Shown here in pieces: positions 28,908 to 36,829 of a DNA stretch of 41,452 bases; position 1 is the first letter of the stretch, and the number at the start of each line of letters is the position of its first letter. The stretch spans positions 1-41,452 of the IMG/VR virus record IMGVR_UViG_3300020192_000025; one strand, written 5' to 3'. Both the position numbers and the translations under genes were made by a program. The notes under the pieces are model-generated. The model did not search any database. It had not been told where the DNA came from and saw only the letters and a program-made list of their open reading frames with translations. The DNA comes from a virus.

Positions 28908-29387
28908 ATGGCAGCACGCCGACCTTTGGTTGTCAACTTGACGACTGGTGAACTGGAACAACTCTCCGCGAGCGACTACCTCGACGAGCGGGACATCATC
29001 CAAGCCCAGAATGAAACCGGTGGCGCACTCGCCATCTGTACGCCGGTCTATCAAACCGCGACCGCCGGGGAAGTGGCGAAGGCTGACGCCGACGACATCG
29101 CGACTGCGAAGGTCTCGGGCCTGGTGCTCGACGCTTCGATCGCTGACGGTGCCGCCGGCTCGGTCCTGACGGACGGTCGCTTGACGGCGACGACGGGTCA
29201 GTGGGACGCAGTCACCGGACAAGTCGGTGGCCTGACGCCTGGCTCACGCTACTTCCTGAGTGCCGGCACTGCTGGGATGCTTTCGACGACGCCCCCGTCC
29301 GCGGATGGCCACGTGATCGCTCCCATCGGTGAAGCCCGCAGCGCGACTGAGTTTGAGATTTCGATCGGGACCCGCATTAAGTTGTAG
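28908..29387 (+). CDS. Beta-rich head or fibre-associated protein, copy 2 (159 aa)
   Basis: ATG preceded by AAGGAAA. MAARRPLVVNLTTGELEQLS start, then ALAICTPVYQTATAGEVAKA, GLVLDASIADGAAGSVLTDG and GLTPGSRYFLSAGTAGMLST, ending IGTRIKL. Paralogue of the preceding gene by the shared C-terminal half. N-terminus resembles the next product (M-R-PLV-L). Structural protein likely. Confidence 0.65.
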   Translation: MAARRPLVVNLTTGELEQLSASDYLDERDIIQAQNETGGALAICTPVYQTATAGEVAKADADDIATAKVSGLVLDASIADGAAGSVLTDGRLTATTGQWDAVTGQVGGLTPGSRYFLSAGTAGMLSTTPPSADGHVIAPIGEARSATEFEISIGTRIKL

Positions 29388-29389
29388 TC

Positions 29390-29788
29390 ATGGCTTACCG
29401 CAAACCTCTCGTCCACCTCGTAGGGAATGATCTGCAACAGCTACCTGTTGCAGATCGTCTCAACCTGGGTGTGCTCAGCGTGGGACCGATAGGCCCGACG
29501 CTAACCGTGACGGGTAATGCGGTCACCATCACGACTTCTTTCCATGCGGTCAACTCGACATCATCTACCGCTTCAGTCCGGCAGATTCACAATGTCCTTG
29601 GTGGCCAAGCAGGTGACATCGTCATCTTCAAAGTTGCAACAGGCTCGAACACGGTCGTCCTCGTGGATAACACAGGCAACCTGAAGCTCGCCGGCAACTT
29701 CAGCTTGGACGCCCTCTACGACTCCATCGTACTGCTGTTCGATGGTACCAAGTGGATCGAGCTTTGCAGAAGTAACAACGGAGATTAG
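29390..29788 (+). CDS. Beta-rich structural protein (132 aa)
   Basis: Starts two bases after the previous stop. MAYRKPLVHLVGNDLQQLPV, then GPTLTVTGNAVTITTSFHAV and KVATGSNTVVLVDNTGNLKL with YDSIVLLFDGTKWIELCRS, a common end of phage fibre and head-fibre beta domains. Function as minor structural protein inferred. Confidence 0.7.
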   Translation: MAYRKPLVHLVGNDLQQLPVADRLNLGVLSVGPIGPTLTVTGNAVTITTSFHAVNSTSSTASVRQIHNVLGGQAGDIVIFKVATGSNTVVLVDNTGNLKLAGNFSLDALYDSIVLLFDGTKWIELCRSNNGD

Positions 29789-29823
29789 TACGGAGTACCT
29801 CACGGGTAGCTGGGACAAAACCT

Positions 29824-29865
29824 GATGCCTAACAGGACAAAGCCAGCGGTGTGGGTTTAGGCATC
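29824..29865 (+). repeat. Hairpin before the connector gene
   Basis: GATGCCTAA (29824-29832) and TTAGGCATC (29857-29865) form a perfect 9-bp stem with a 24-base loop inside the 128-bp leader of the gene at 29917. A regulatory or RNA-processing element is possible. Confidence 0.5.
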
Positions 29866-29916
29866 CACAACATCGCACGCCGAAACGGGTGGCGACGTAC
29901 TTTTTTGGAGACACTG

Positions 29917-30432
29917 ATGGACTTCATCTACTATGGCACGCTGCTGGAAGCGAACGATTACTTCGACCATCGCTTACACGAGCGTGCATGGTACGGAGCC
30001 ATTCCAGCCGATCGGCCGAAAGCCCTCTGGGCTGCTACGCTGATTATTGACGCACTCTGCTTCAAAGGGGATAAGGCCGCGGTCTACACCCTCTTGGAAG
30101 CCGACTCTGACGCTGAGGATGCAGACATCCGAGCGGCAGAAGCCTCGCAGGCGCGAGAGTTCCCGCGAGGTTCCGACACGGTAGTGCCGGAGGCAATTCG
30201 ATTAGCTTGCTACGAGATCGCACATTCGCTTCTCGATGGCAAAGACCCTGAGATGGAACTTGAAAATCTCGGGATTGTTTCGCAGGGGTACGAGTCCGTT
30301 CGGACCACGTACTCACGACACCAGGTACCGATCGAGCACTTAATCAACTGTGTGCCGAACGCCCTGGCATGGCGTTACATCCGTCCGTTCTTACGCGACG
30401 AAGACGCCGTGAAGCTGGTCCGTGTGTCGTAA
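29917..30432 (+). CDS. Head-tail adaptor (DnaT-like head completion protein, 171 aa)
   Basis: ATG preceded by GGAG. The N-terminus MDFIYYGTLLEANDYFDHRL, then HERAWYGAIPADRPKALWAA and TLIIDALCFKG, matches the phage head-completion adaptor family that includes gp6-like and DnaT_2 proteins (substrate or adaptor helical bundle, Y-A-D-YF...R...W). It would sit below the portal. The acidic central region (EADSDAEDADIRAAEA) is typical. The upstream in-frame GTG at 29851 is rejected because it falls in the hairpin. Confidence 0.75.
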   Translation: MDFIYYGTLLEANDYFDHRLHERAWYGAIPADRPKALWAATLIIDALCFKGDKAAVYTLLEADSDAEDADIRAAEASQAREFPRGSDTVVPEAIRLACYEIAHSLLDGKDPEMELENLGIVSQGYESVRTTYSRHQVPIEHLINCVPNALAWRYIRPFLRDEDAVKLVRVS

Positions 30433-30471
30433 ACACACGGCAGCATCAATAACCGACTTGTTGTCGGGTGG

Positions 30472-30517
30472 ACTCACAAAACCCTTAACGTGAGTTCGTA
30501 ATGTTTCATAGGGGTTT
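30472..30517 (+). promoter_or_regulatory. Possible H-type pseudoknot before the scaffold gene
   Basis: Stem 1: ACTCAC (30472-30477) with GTGAGT (30490-30495). Stem 2: AAACCC in the stem-1 loop (30479-30484) with GGGTTT (30512-30517). The downstream strand of stem 2 lies just before GAAGGA, the ribosome site of the gene at 30532. It could tune scaffold translation. Confidence 0.4.
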
Positions 30518-30531
30518 GAAGGACTGTTACG

Positions 30532-31299
30532 ATGTTTGTTGATTTGTACGTTTCCGCTGCTGTCTTGACTTGCTACGACGAAGTGCTCCCGGGCGAGACG
30601 CCGCCGGGTGAGACGCCGCCGGCCGAGACCAAGACGTTCACCCAGGACGAGGTGAACAAAATCCTCGCTGAGGACAAGCGGAAGCACCAGGCGAATGCCG
30701 TGAAGCTGGAGAAGCAGCTTCAGGAGACGCTCACGTCGGCCAAGCTGACGACCGAGGAACGATCGAAGCTCGAAGAATCTTTGGAGGACTTGCGTAAGCA
30801 GTCCCGCACCAAGGAGGAGCAGGCCAAGATCGAGAAGAAGAACCTCGAAGACCAGTTCCAACGCCAGATCGCCGAGTTGTCAGCGCGTGCTGATTCGGCC
30901 GAGAAGCGTTACGTGGATTCGACGATCTCCCGTTCGCTGTTGGACGCCGCCGTGAATGGCGATTCGTACAACCCGCAGACTGTCGTAACCGTTCTTCGCC
31001 CTATGGTGAAGATGGTTGACAACAGCCCGATGATTGACTTCCCCGATGTCTCGTCCGAGACCGGTGACCCGATCATCAAGCAAATGACCCCACTTGAAGC
31101 CATCGAACGGATGAAGCAGTTGCCCGATCAATACGGCAACCTGTTCCGATCCGGAGTTGTTGGCGGCCTCGGGGGCACTTCGGTTACCGGTGGCCATGCA
31201 CCGGGTTCCAACGGTCGCGTGGATGTGAAGAAGCTGACGCACGAACAGTACGTCGAACTTCGCAAGAAGAATCCGAACGCGATCTTCGGCGCACGATAA
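30532..31299 (+). CDS. Scaffolding protein (255 aa)
   Basis: Directs head assembly around a protein core and is lost or degraded later. A short N-terminus with Pro/Thr/Glu repeats (PGETPPGETPPAETKTFTQD) precedes a long coiled coil (residues 40-125, e.g. KLEKQLQETLTSAKLTTEER, KKNLEDQFQRQIAELSARAD) and a Gly-rich C-terminal region ending NPNAIFGAR. Position directly before the coat gene and composition are diagnostic. ATG after GAAGGA. Confidence 0.8.
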   Translation: MFVDLYVSAAVLTCYDEVLPGETPPGETPPAETKTFTQDEVNKILAEDKRKHQANAVKLEKQLQETLTSAKLTTEERSKLEESLEDLRKQSRTKEEQAKIEKKNLEDQFQRQIAELSARADSAEKRYVDSTISRSLLDAAVNGDSYNPQTVVTVLRPMVKMVDNSPMIDFPDVSSETGDPIIKQMTPLEAIERMKQLPDQYGNLFRSGVVGGLGGTSVTGGHAPGSNGRVDVKKLTHEQYVELRKKNPNAIFGAR

Positions 31300-31305
31300 T
31301 TTGAA

Positions 31306-31337
31306 GTTGCGGGATTGTAGGCGATCCTACCCGCAAC
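31306..31337 (+). repeat. Hairpin between scaffold and coat genes
   Basis: GTTGCGGG (31306-31313) pairs with CCCGCAAC (31330-31337); an inner GTAG/CTAC (31317-31320 with 31327-31330) can extend it. Lies seven bases after the scaffold stop codon. Confidence 0.5.
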
Positions 31338-31345
31338 AGGAACAC

Positions 31346-31373
31346 AGCACGGTCGTTCTCTAACGACCGTGCT
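31346..31373 (+). terminator. Strong hairpin between scaffold and coat genes
   Basis: AGCACGGTCGTT (31346-31357), loop CTCT, AACGACCGTGCT (31362-31373): a perfect 12-bp stem. Only two T residues frame the stem end, so it may act as partial terminator or mRNA stabiliser, setting a higher coat-to-scaffold ratio. Confidence 0.6.
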
Positions 31374-31495
31374 TGATCGTCCGCTACCGGAGCAGTATCC
31401 GGGTCCAAAACCCACGGCAGGGTTACGCCGGGTCCGTTTGAACTTTCTGCGATCGCACTACGCGCTCGTAACCAATCTAAGAAGAAGGATTTGCA

Positions 31496-32911
31496 ATGTA
31501 CGACATGTACATCTCCCCGGCGAGCCTCGTGTGCTTCGCCAACGACAACGACGCCCTGATCCCGGAGATTTGGGCCAACGAAGCTTTGATGCTTCTGAAT
31601 CAGACCTCGGTCATGGCCGGCTTGGTCCACCGTGACTTCTCGAACGCTGTCGCCAACTTCGGTGACGTGGTCAACACCCGCCGGCCCCGCGCCATGCGAC
31701 TGACCCGTAAGACCGACGCTGACGATGTGGTGACCCAGGACGCGATCGTGGACAACGTCCGCGTTCCGCTGGATCAGCACGGTGTCATCTCGTTCGTCAT
31801 CCGTGACGGCGAAGCCACCAAGTCGATGCAGGAACTCGTGGACATCCACGTCGTCCCGGCGATCCAGGCCCTCGGCCGTGGTGTCGATCGTGGCCTCGCG
31901 GGCATGATCCACAAGTATTTCTCGACCAGCGACAAGCGCGCCGGCCGGCTCTCCAATCTCACGTCGAGCAACTCGAAGGATTTCCTCTTCGAGGCTCGCG
32001 AGATTATGAACCGCAACCTGTGCCCGCTCGACGGTCGTAACCTCGTGCTCGGCCCGACCAGCGAAACCCCGATCGTGAAGACCGACCTGTTCTTGGCTGC
32101 GGACACCCGCGGCGACGGCGGCAGCACGTTGGAGAACGCTCGCCTCGGCCGTGTGGTCGGTTTCAACACCTTCCTGAGCCAGAACGTCCCGTCGCTCACG
32201 ACCGCTGCGGCGGACATCGCGACCGGTACGATCACGAACGCCTTGGCGGCGGGTGGTTCAGGTTCGCAAGCTTGCACCATCACCGGCTACGAAGTGAGCG
32301 TCGGTGAGTTCATCACCGTCGCTGGCAACGACCAGCCGACTCGGGCCACGGCGGTCACCGCCTCGACCCACACCACGGCGCTGACGTTGGATGAAGCCAA
32401 CAAGTACGCCACGCTTAGCTCGGCGGCCGTGACGGCTTACAAGTCCTGCGACGTGAACGGTGCCTACGACGCTGGTTACACCAAGGAAATCGTGTTGGAC
32501 GGCTGGACCGCCAACAAGGCTCCTCAGGTCGGCCAGTTGCTCGCGTTCGGTACGACCACGCGACACACCTACACGATCATCGAAAGCCGCCTGTCGGCCT
32601 CCGGTGAGCAGTCGGTGATGCTGGACCGTCCGCTGGAATACTCGCTCTCGAACAACGACCTGGCCTTCCCCGGCCCGGCCGGCACCTTCAACTTCGCGTT
32701 CCACAAGAATGCGTTGGCTCTCGTCTCCCGTCCGGTCGCGGCTCCCCGCGCCAACTCGGGTGTGATGAGCGCGGTGGCTTCGAGCGAGAACCTCGGTATG
32801 CGAGTCACGATGCAGTACGACACGGTCAAGATGGGCACGCGAGTGAACATGGACTTGCTGTACGGCTACGCCGTTCTCGACACCAACCTCGCTGTGGCGT
32901 TCTTGGGCTAA
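31496..32911 (+). CDS. Major capsid (coat) protein, P22-like (471 aa)
   Basis: Main structural protein of the head. ATG preceded by AAGGA. The N-terminus ANDNDALIPEIWANEALMLL, then HRDFSNAVANFGDVVNTRRP, matches P22 gp5-type coat proteins (IW-NEAL-xL, VHRDFS, FGDxV). The central part is Thr/Ala-rich; the C-terminus ends with an F-A-F core (GTFNFAFHKNALALVSRPVA, MQYDTVKMGTRVNMDLLYGY), also typical of this family. Codons are strongly biased to C and G endings, as expected for the most highly expressed gene. Confidence 0.88.
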   Translation: MYDMYISPASLVCFANDNDALIPEIWANEALMLLNQTSVMAGLVHRDFSNAVANFGDVVNTRRPRAMRLTRKTDADDVVTQDAIVDNVRVPLDQHGVISFVIRDGEATKSMQELVDIHVVPAIQALGRGVDRGLAGMIHKYFSTSDKRAGRLSNLTSSNSKDFLFEAREIMNRNLCPLDGRNLVLGPTSETPIVKTDLFLAADTRGDGGSTLENARLGRVVGFNTFLSQNVPSLTTAAADIATGTITNALAAGGSGSQACTITGYEVSVGEFITVAGNDQPTRATAVTASTHTTALTLDEANKYATLSSAAVTAYKSCDVNGAYDAGYTKEIVLDGWTANKAPQVGQLLAFGTTTRHTYTIIESRLSASGEQSVMLDRPLEYSLSNNDLAFPGPAGTFNFAFHKNALALVSRPVAAPRANSGVMSAVASSENLGMRVTMQYDTVKMGTRVNMDLLYGYAVLDTNLAVAFLG

Positions 32912-32943
32912 GCCCAAGAAACCACAACGGTTTCAACGAAACG

Positions 32944-32978
32944 ACACCCTGCCCGCTTCGGGCAGGGTGTTTCTTTCT
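32944..32978 (+). terminator. Intrinsic terminator after the coat gene
   Basis: ACACCCTGCCCG (32944-32955), loop CTT, CGGGCAGGGTGT (32959-32970), followed by TTCTTTCT. Strong and canonical. Confidence 0.85.
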
Positions 32979-32998
32979 AACTCTCAGGGAGGTCGGGA

Positions 32999-33250
32999 AT
33001 GGAATTCATCTCGGTTCTACAGGAATTCGGCCCTCTGGCTGGAGTCGTTCTCTGGTTCATTTGGAGGGACTGGCAGCGTGAAGATCGTCTGACTAGCCGT
33101 ATCGAGAAACTCGAAGACGAGCAGCGATCCATTCTGTGGCCGCTCATTGAGAAGGCGACGACTGTCATTGCCCAGAACACCGAGGTCATGGAGCGTCTGG
33201 AAAGCTCGTTGACGAGGGTGTCAAGCAATGCAAATCAATCGCAGTCTTAA
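32999..33250 (+). CDS. BhlA/UviB-like holin candidate or membrane protein (83 aa)
   Basis: ATG preceded by GGAGG. N-terminal membrane helix (LQEFGPLAGVVLWFIW), then a charged junction (RDWQREDRLTSRIEKLEDEQ) and a coiled-coil tail. This arrangement, one helix then a heptad coil, matches BhlA/UviB-type holin-like proteins. It lies between coat and neck genes, not in the presumed lysis region, so a structural role is also possible. Confidence 0.55.
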   Translation: MEFISVLQEFGPLAGVVLWFIWRDWQREDRLTSRIEKLEDEQRSILWPLIEKATTVIAQNTEVMERLESSLTRVSSNANQSQS

Positions 33251-33731
33251 TCAACGAATCAAGGCCGCATTGTACTCCTTGGAGAAGGACTATGGTGGCG
33301 GACCTTTGCACATCTACACCTTGAGCGCCGCCTCGGTTCACGCCGAGACCGGAGTCAAGACCATCGTCAAGGATGTCACCGTAATCAACAGAGTGATTGT
33401 GCTACCGGCAAAGATCAGCCGGGACATCGTTCAATCCATCTCTCAGATCAGTGCCAACAAAGCATTCGTGTACGGCGGGTCCTACGACTCGCGAACCCGC
33501 ACCTTCATCATCGACCGCCGCAAGTGTCCCTCGATTAGCGAACTCAAGAACGACGACTGGTTCGTCTTCAACGGCCGCAAGTACGAGATCAAGGACATCC
33601 AGGAGTTCGAGTTTGACACGGCGTGGGTCGTCACGGCGCGGCACCAACTAGGAGATGTGTTTGAAGAGATTTTCCGTCTGTCTTCCGACCATCTGTTGGA
33701 TTTGACGCAGTCTGCCACCGCCACATTGTAA
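33228..33731 (+). CDS. Neck / head-tail joining protein candidate (167 aa)
   Basis: ATG with GAGGG upstream, overlapping the previous gene by 23 bases. Product (MQINRSLNQRIKAALYSLEK...) has a beta-rich C-terminal half (DWFVFNGRKYEIKDIQEFEF, DTAWVVTARHQLGD), as in head-tail joining proteins (ring adaptors). Assigned by position between coat and tail tube and by fold. Confidence 0.6.
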   Translation: MQINRSLNQRIKAALYSLEKDYGGGPLHIYTLSAASVHAETGVKTIVKDVTVINRVIVLPAKISRDIVQSISQISANKAFVYGGSYDSRTRTFIIDRRKCPSISELKNDDWFVFNGRKYEIKDIQEFEFDTAWVVTARHQLGDVFEEIFRLSSDHLLDLTQSATATL

Positions 33732-33740
33732 GGAGTAGGA

Positions 33741-34235
33741 ATGCCTGCTAACCCACATTGGGCACGTTGGATTCATGCGTCAGTAGCGAAGATTCTCCGA
33801 GCAGAAGCAGTAACGATCGGCGTGCCTTGCTTGATTGAAGGCATTGACGAACACACTGCTACCTTCCAAGAGAGTCCAGATCGCATTGAGGTAAGAGTCA
33901 ACGGACCCTTCACTCAAGAACTCAGCGCTGGATACCACCGAGTGCTCGTCGGCGTGAACGTCTTGGTCACCAGTCAAATGGGACCGAGCACGAAGATCGC
34001 TTACAAGCTCGACGAAATCCTCGGCCAATTCCATGAAGTCATGGATGGGGCCTTAGCTGTCTATCGTTTCGGCACCGGTCCCGCTGACGCTAGCACTTCT
34101 CTTCTTGGGTGTCTCACACCCCGACCGGGCAAGAACAACAACATCCGTGTGATTCACTTCGGGCAAATCGACCGCACTGACCGAATCCGGCAGGGCATGG
34201 TTGACGCTCAGTATGTGATGTACCTCAGCGAATAG
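33741..34235 (+). CDS. Tail terminator / tail completion candidate (164 aa)
   Basis: ATG preceded by AAGGAG. Alpha/beta (MPANPHWARWIHASVAKILR, then EVRVNGPFTQELSAGYHRVL, VGVNVLVTSQMG) with a beta C-terminus (RVIHFGQIDRTDRIRQGMVD). Size, order and small alpha/beta fold fit the ring that closes the tail tube. No direct homology recognised. Confidence 0.6.
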   Translation: MPANPHWARWIHASVAKILRAEAVTIGVPCLIEGIDEHTATFQESPDRIEVRVNGPFTQELSAGYHRVLVGVNVLVTSQMGPSTKIAYKLDEILGQFHEVMDGALAVYRFGTGPADASTSLLGCLTPRPGKNNNIRVIHFGQIDRTDRIRQGMVDAQYVMYLSE

Positions 34236-34251
34236 TAGGAGACTCTTTCAT

Positions 34252-34974
34252 ATGGCTCGTATTGAATTGCGAGACGCCACCATCCTGATTCAGGACGGTC
34301 TGGCGGGCACCGCGGCTGTCGAGGACATGTCCATCATGGCTGGCGACAGCGGACTGTCGGTTGACACCGTAGTGCTTAACACCACCGACACTGACGTAAT
34401 CCCCGTCGGTGCTCGGTTCACGATCGCGGGTGAGACCGGCTTGCCGATCCACACCGTGCTCACTTCGACGGGTAACCCGACGACGGCTATCACGTTCTCC
34501 CCGGTCTTGGCCGCGGGCGTGATGGACGAAGCAGTAATCACGTTCTTGCCACAGCAGATCGAAATCAAGATCGGCGAAGGCAACTTAACGTACACCGAGA
34601 ACAAGGAGTATGAATATCTCCTCGATCGCGGTGACCTAGACACGGTACGCGAAGGTAACGAAGTCCCGATGGACGTTTCGTTAGAGTTCGTTTACGAGTT
34701 CATCCGGACCGGCACCGGCGAAGCCATCACGCCCGTAGACGCCCTCAAGGGTATCGGCGGCGCGGCTAGCTGGGTCAGTGCTTCGGATGACCTCTGCGAA
34801 CCGTACTGCGTCGATGTTCTGATTCAGCACGATCCCCCGTGCGGGACGGCTCAGGATGAGGTTACGACCTTCCCTGAGTTCCGTCACGACTCGCTGGAGT
34901 TCGACCTCTCTGCCGCCACGATTGCCGTGCAAGGCCGCTGCAATGCGACCGAGCCGACGATCGCGCGGTCGTAA
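34252..34974 (+). CDS. Tail tube protein, copy 1 (240 aa)
   Basis: ATG preceded by TAGGAG. MARIELRDATILIQDGLAGT opens a beta-rich protein; the conserved second half EIKIGEGNLTYTENKEYEYL, then LDRGDLDTVREGNEVPMDVS and FEFVYEFIRTG are near-identical to the next gene. Cys pairs (DLCEPYCVDV, HDPPCGT) may bind metal. Position before the chaperone and tape measure indicates the tail tube. Confidence 0.8.
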   Translation: MARIELRDATILIQDGLAGTAAVEDMSIMAGDSGLSVDTVVLNTTDTDVIPVGARFTIAGETGLPIHTVLTSTGNPTTAITFSPVLAAGVMDEAVITFLPQQIEIKIGEGNLTYTENKEYEYLLDRGDLDTVREGNEVPMDVSLEFVYEFIRTGTGEAITPVDALKGIGGAASWVSASDDLCEPYCVDVLIQHDPPCGTAQDEVTTFPEFRHDSLEFDLSAATIAVQGRCNATEPTIARS

Positions 34975-34984
34975 GGGGTGACGC

Positions 34985-36010
34985 ATGGCACGTCTTGAAT
35001 TGCGTGATGCCACCATCTACATCCGCGACGGCTTCGGCGGCACTGCCGCTGTTGACGACGCTTTGATTGCCGGTGGCAACACGACCTTGGAGATCGACAC
35101 GCTTGCCGGTTTCCCGAATGCTCGGACCACGGTACCCATCGGTGCCCGCTTCACCATCGCTGGTGTGGCGGTCCCGGAGGAGTTCACCGTCACGGCCCAG
35201 AACGCGAACGAGAAGCAGCAGGTTGTGGTTGACGCTTCGAGCGGCAACTTCACCCTGACGTTCGACGGCGAGGAAACTGCCAGCATCGCGTATGACGCGA
35301 ATGCTGCGGCGGTCCTGGCTGCCTTGGAGGGCTTGAGCAACATCGCTCCCGGCGATGTCGTTGTCACGTCCCCCGTTGCGAGCACGTGGATCATCGAGTT
35401 CCGTGGTGTGTACCTCGGACTGGGTGTCTCAGTGTTGGTCGGCACGGATGTGGACTTGATGGGCGGTGGAGATTCCATCACCATCTCCACGCCTCGTCCG
35501 GGCGGCACCACGTGGGAGTTGACGTTCACGCCGGCATTGGATGGTTCCGACCTTCCGGCCGACACCAACGTCATCACGTTCCTGCCGGTCCAGGTGGAGA
35601 TCAAGATCGGTGAGGGCAACCTCACCTACACCGAGAACAAGGAGTATGAGTACCTCTTGGATCGCGGCGATCTCGACACGGTCCGTGAAGGCAACGAAGT
35701 CCCGATGGATGTCTCGTGCGAGTTCGTCTACGAATTCGTCCGGACTGGGACAAGCGAAGCGATCACTCCGGTGGACGCATTGAAGGGTATCGGGGGCGCG
35801 TCGGACTGGACCAGTTCGTCTGAAGACCCCTGCGAACCTTACTGCGTCGATCTCGTGATCGAACATGATCCTCCGTGCGGAACCGCGGAGAATGAGATCA
35901 CCACGTTCCCGACCTTCCGGCATGATTCGCTGGAGTTCGATCTGTCTGCCGCAACGATCGCTGTGCAAGGCCGCTGTAACGCGACCGAGCCGACCATCGT
36001 CCGCGAATAA
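34985..36010 (+). CDS. Tail tube paralogue with an inserted domain (341 aa)
   Basis: ATG preceded by AAGGGG. Same N-terminus (MARLELRDATIYIRDGFGGT) and C-terminal half as the preceding gene, but about 100 residues are inserted at position 60: VTAQNANEKQQVVVDASSGN, FTLTFDGEETASIAYDANAA and GDVVVTSPVASTWIIEFRGV. The insert is an extra beta domain that I associate with planctomycete and phage surface proteins. Possibly the decorated minor tube subunit, or a tube with surface-exposed domains. Confidence 0.78.
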   Translation: MARLELRDATIYIRDGFGGTAAVDDALIAGGNTTLEIDTLAGFPNARTTVPIGARFTIAGVAVPEEFTVTAQNANEKQQVVVDASSGNFTLTFDGEETASIAYDANAAAVLAALEGLSNIAPGDVVVTSPVASTWIIEFRGVYLGLGVSVLVGTDVDLMGGGDSITISTPRPGGTTWELTFTPALDGSDLPADTNVITFLPVQVEIKIGEGNLTYTENKEYEYLLDRGDLDTVREGNEVPMDVSCEFVYEFVRTGTSEAITPVDALKGIGGASDWTSSSEDPCEPYCVDLVIEHDPPCGTAENEITTFPTFRHDSLEFDLSAATIAVQGRCNATEPTIVRE

Positions 36011-36020
36011 CCTGTAACCA

Positions 36021-36056
36021 AAACCGGTCGGGGTGGCTCCCGACCGGTTTCTTTTC
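36021..36056 (+). terminator. Intrinsic terminator after the tail tube genes
   Basis: AAACCGGTCGGG (36021-36032), loop GTGGCT, CCCGACCGGTTT (36039-36050), followed by CTTTTC. Strong stem with T-rich end. Confidence 0.8.
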
Positions 36057-36069
36057 GAGGGAGAACAAA

Positions 36070-36600
36070 ATGAAGATTGGTGGCGTTCAAGTAACTGAAC
36101 CGGTTGATGAGTACCTGGTGCTTAGCCGTGGTACGAACAAACTGGTGTTCATCGCAAAGTCGCTGAAGGATTGGAAGGAGTTCAACGAAAGTTGCCCTCG
36201 TCCTCAAGCGCCGGTCCGCTTTACCAAAGACGGTAAGGTTGAAGAGACCGACAACAAGAGCTACCAGGACGTGTTGAAGATTTACTTCGACCGCCACCTG
36301 GCGTACATGGTCATCCGATCGTTGGAACCATCCAACATCGAATGGGACACCGTGGACCCGGCGAATCCGAAGACGTGGCTGAACTGGCTCAACGACTTCA
36401 AGAACGCCGGCCTGACCGAGACGGAGTGCAATCACGTTATCAACTTCGTGTCTGACGTGAACACGCTGTCCGAGAAGAAGCTGAAAGAGTCCCGCGAGTC
36501 TTTTCTACTTGGTCAAGCGCTGGTGCAGGCCGCGTCCTCTGGCCTCCGTACCGAACCGGAAAGTACGCAATCTGGCGAGCCTGTGGCCGCTTCGGAGTAA
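36070..36600 (+). CDS. Tail assembly chaperone, G-type (176 aa)
   Basis: ATG preceded by GAGGGAG. Small soluble protein (KIGGVQVTEPVDEYLVLSRG...) between tail tube and tape measure, the position of lambda gene G. Its C-terminal region is overlapped by an open -1 frame that continues as a T-type domain, and the whole arrangement fits the lambda G/GT pair. G binds the tape measure and recruits tail tube subunits. Confidence 0.75.
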   Translation: MKIGGVQVTEPVDEYLVLSRGTNKLVFIAKSLKDWKEFNESCPRPQAPVRFTKDGKVEETDNKSYQDVLKIYFDRHLAYMVIRSLEPSNIEWDTVDPANPKTWLNWLNDFKNAGLTETECNHVINFVSDVNTLSEKKLKESRESFLLGQALVQAASSGLRTEPESTQSGEPVAASE

Positions 36601-36815
36601 AGCCTCCAGGAGTAGCGGACTCTTGGGAAGAGTGTGGCTTGGATGCCCAGGCCGACTTGATCGCTTTCGATCAGCACATGACTCACGACGAAGACGAGCG
36701 GGATGCTCAACTTGCCGGGGCACGGAAGCCCCTTGGCTCTGGCCTACCGCCTTCGTCCAAGTCGCAATCGCGACCGATGAATCGGTCTGCTGCTGCTCCA
36801 GCCAAACGTCGGTAA
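36456..36815 (+). CDS. T extension of the tail assembly chaperone (-1 frame)
   Basis: Open from the stop at 36453-36455 to TAA at 36813-36815, in the -1 frame relative to the G gene, with no ATG start of its own. Its sequence looks natural: WPPYRTGKYAIWRACGRFGV, KPPGVADSWEECGLDAQADL, IAFDQHMTHDEDERDAQLAG and a low-complexity basic end. WRxxxRFGVxPPGV and the acidic YDQ/FDQ segment are typical of T domains in siphophages. A run of four T (36501-36504, codons TCT TTT) is a candidate slip point; the exact site is uncertain. Confidence 0.65.
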   Translation, partial: REHAVREEAERVPRVFSTWSSAGAGRVLWPPYRTGKYAIWRACGRFGVKPPGVADSWEECGLDAQADLIAFDQHMTHDEDERDAQLAGARKPLGSGLPPSSKSQSRPMNRSAAAPAKRR

Positions 36816-36829
36816 CCCGAGACTCGACC

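Noticed and set aside
36509-36829. N-terminal 107 residues of the frame that ends at 37339
   Set aside because: Arg/Ser/Trp-rich noise overlapping the G and T frames; the natural protein starts at ATG 36830.
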